DNA of 64,000 nt from Limnoperna fortunei (Eukaryota; Mollusca; Bivalvia; Mytilida; Modiolidae): the NCBI GenBank assembly GCA_944474755.1, contig OX104117.1:43293222-43357221 (forward strand), given 5' to 3'. The translations under genes and the position numbers were made by a program. The notes under the pieces were generated by a model. It searched no databases. It was not told the origin of the DNA and was given only the letters and a program-made list of their open reading frames with translations. Below, piece after piece: positions 62,995 through 64,000 of this stretch (positions are counted from its first letter, which is position 1; every line of letters starts with the position of its first letter).

Positions 62995-63414
62995 CTGAAA
63001 AGAAACAACAAAATATTTTGTTCATACATATGTACAATCTTGTCACTATAACATATTCTAAACCCTTCATTCTTTGTACCACATAAAAATTCATTTGTAC
63101 ATGACTAACCTGCAACACACAATAGCATACTTTTTTATATGGAAACCAAATTCTGCTTTTTAAAAGTACAATCATTAACTCAAGTGCTCATTCAATATAA
63201 ATGTAACTGTCAAATCTGGAAGGTACATGCATGAATTGCAAGGCTATACAGTAGCATGCAGCATCCTGTAGTATATTTTGCTAGAATATATCACATTGAG
63301 ATGAAAAAAATCTCCCACATTCGTTGTGCAAAGTCTTAATGGGGAATAAAAATACTTTTCGTTGAGAATCTATAATTTATTATCAAATGCCTCGTGTATT
63401 TGATCTATTTAATG
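62995..63414. other. TK1 intron 1 or upstream region, no exon recognised
   Basis: No ATG-led segment resembling the short N-terminus of TK1 that ends with a phase-0 donor. Exon 1 may lie beyond the window. Confidence 0.5.
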
Positions 63415-63987
63415 GGGTCCTACTAAACGCAGAGAAATGCAGAGAAGTGAAGAGAAGTAATTAAAAAATGGTTTATACGATTAAATAAAGGTTTATTATA
63501 TACATATTTGTTATATTTTGTATAAATTTTATCAAAATTGACTAAAATACAACCTTATTTCTATATAATTTGTCTATGAATAGACGATTTCGCAGTTCGA
63601 CAGTGTTTACATATATAGGTTGTAATGGCTGACAGTAGACAGAAGCAACTGTATAGTGAATCACACATGATGTTTATTATGTAATAGGTATGATTAGGAA
63701 CAATTTCATCTCAAAGAACACTTTCTGTGAAAAAATTAAGACCATAAAAAAGAGTGATTTCATAGAAAGTACTCTCGTACTTCTCTCCACTGTAGGCCAT
63801 TACATCGTATGTAAACATCGTCCAACTGCTCAAAATTGTCAACTAAATGATATTTTTAGTAAAAATATGGGCTTCTTTATGTTCATATATACAATATAAA
63901 AAATATTTATATATAATAAACCTTTATTTAATCAAATAAACCATTTTTTAATTACTTCTCTTCACTTCTCTGCGTTTAGTATGACCG
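63415..63987. mobile_element. 573-bp foldback element with 8-bp target-site duplication
   Basis: Outer arms gggtcctactaaacgcag .. gcagagaagtgaagagaagt .. aattaaaaaatggttta and their complement near 63900-63987. Inner arms (63591-63630 and 63785-63835) pair cagttcgacagtgtttacat with its counterpart. Flanked by atttaatg at 63407-63414 and 63988-63995. Long TIRs with an 8-bp duplication suggest a hAT- or Mutator-like MITE. A 69-codon frame inside has no transposase motif. Confidence 0.82.
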
Positions 63988-64000
63988 ATTTAATGTAACA

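Noticed and set aside
62966..63175. Minus-strand frame ending ..CYCVLQ before gttagt, considered as TK1 exon 1
   Set aside because: It overlaps exon 2 in the same region, lacks the short N-terminus and RGQIQ-like end expected of TK1, and its donor lies about 100 nt from exon 2, which would make the intron implausibly short.

Overview
The window looks like nuclear DNA from a bivalve mollusc. It is AT-rich, its genes are split by GT-AG introns, and it is packed with bivalve-style non-autonomous repeats: tRNA-derived SINEs, foldback MITEs, and elements carrying tandem monomers of 146 or 322 bp. I cannot name the species. Nothing is bacterial or viral, and I see no CRISPR array or mobile-element cargo system.

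Three protein genes can be reconstructed. Two are tandem plus-strand copies of a low-specificity L-threonine aldolase (PLP fold type I): copy A at 8087-25267 and copy B at 41365-49828. Each has nine coding exons with identical phases and encodes 416 residues if all homologous exon borders are used. By hand count the proteins are about 86% identical, with differences concentrated in the N-terminal extension and the last 60 residues. Copy B has lost the AG of the exon 5 splice acceptor, so its splicing is uncertain. The third gene, on the minus strand and convergent with the aldolases, is cytosolic thymidine kinase TK1 (56180-62994). Six coding exons are visible, giving 209 residues to the stop; the first coding exon is not recognised in the window.

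Layout: 1-8.0 kb is non-coding and holds a 146-bp minisatellite element and a small TIR MITE. 8.1-25.3 kb is aldolase A, with introns swollen by SINEs, a Mutator-like MITE nested in an older repeat, and a Helitron-like element with 322-bp monomers. 25.3-41.3 kb is intergenic and holds several foldback elements, a second 146-bp minisatellite element inverted relative to the first, and a diverged internal duplication. 41.4-49.8 kb is aldolase B with compact introns. 49.8-56.1 kb holds a dead Penelope-like reverse transcriptase on the minus strand. 56.2-64 kb is TK1 plus repeats, ending in a 573-bp foldback element flanked by an 8-bp target-site duplication.

Threonine aldolase cleaves threonine or allo-threonine to glycine and acetaldehyde; TK1 phosphorylates thymidine for dTTP salvage. 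No functional link between the two is evident. The most informative observations are the broken acceptor in copy B, a SINE in copy A whose pre-insertion site survives in copy B, a duplicated acceptor before exon 4 of copy A, and several transposon insertions with well-defined ends.
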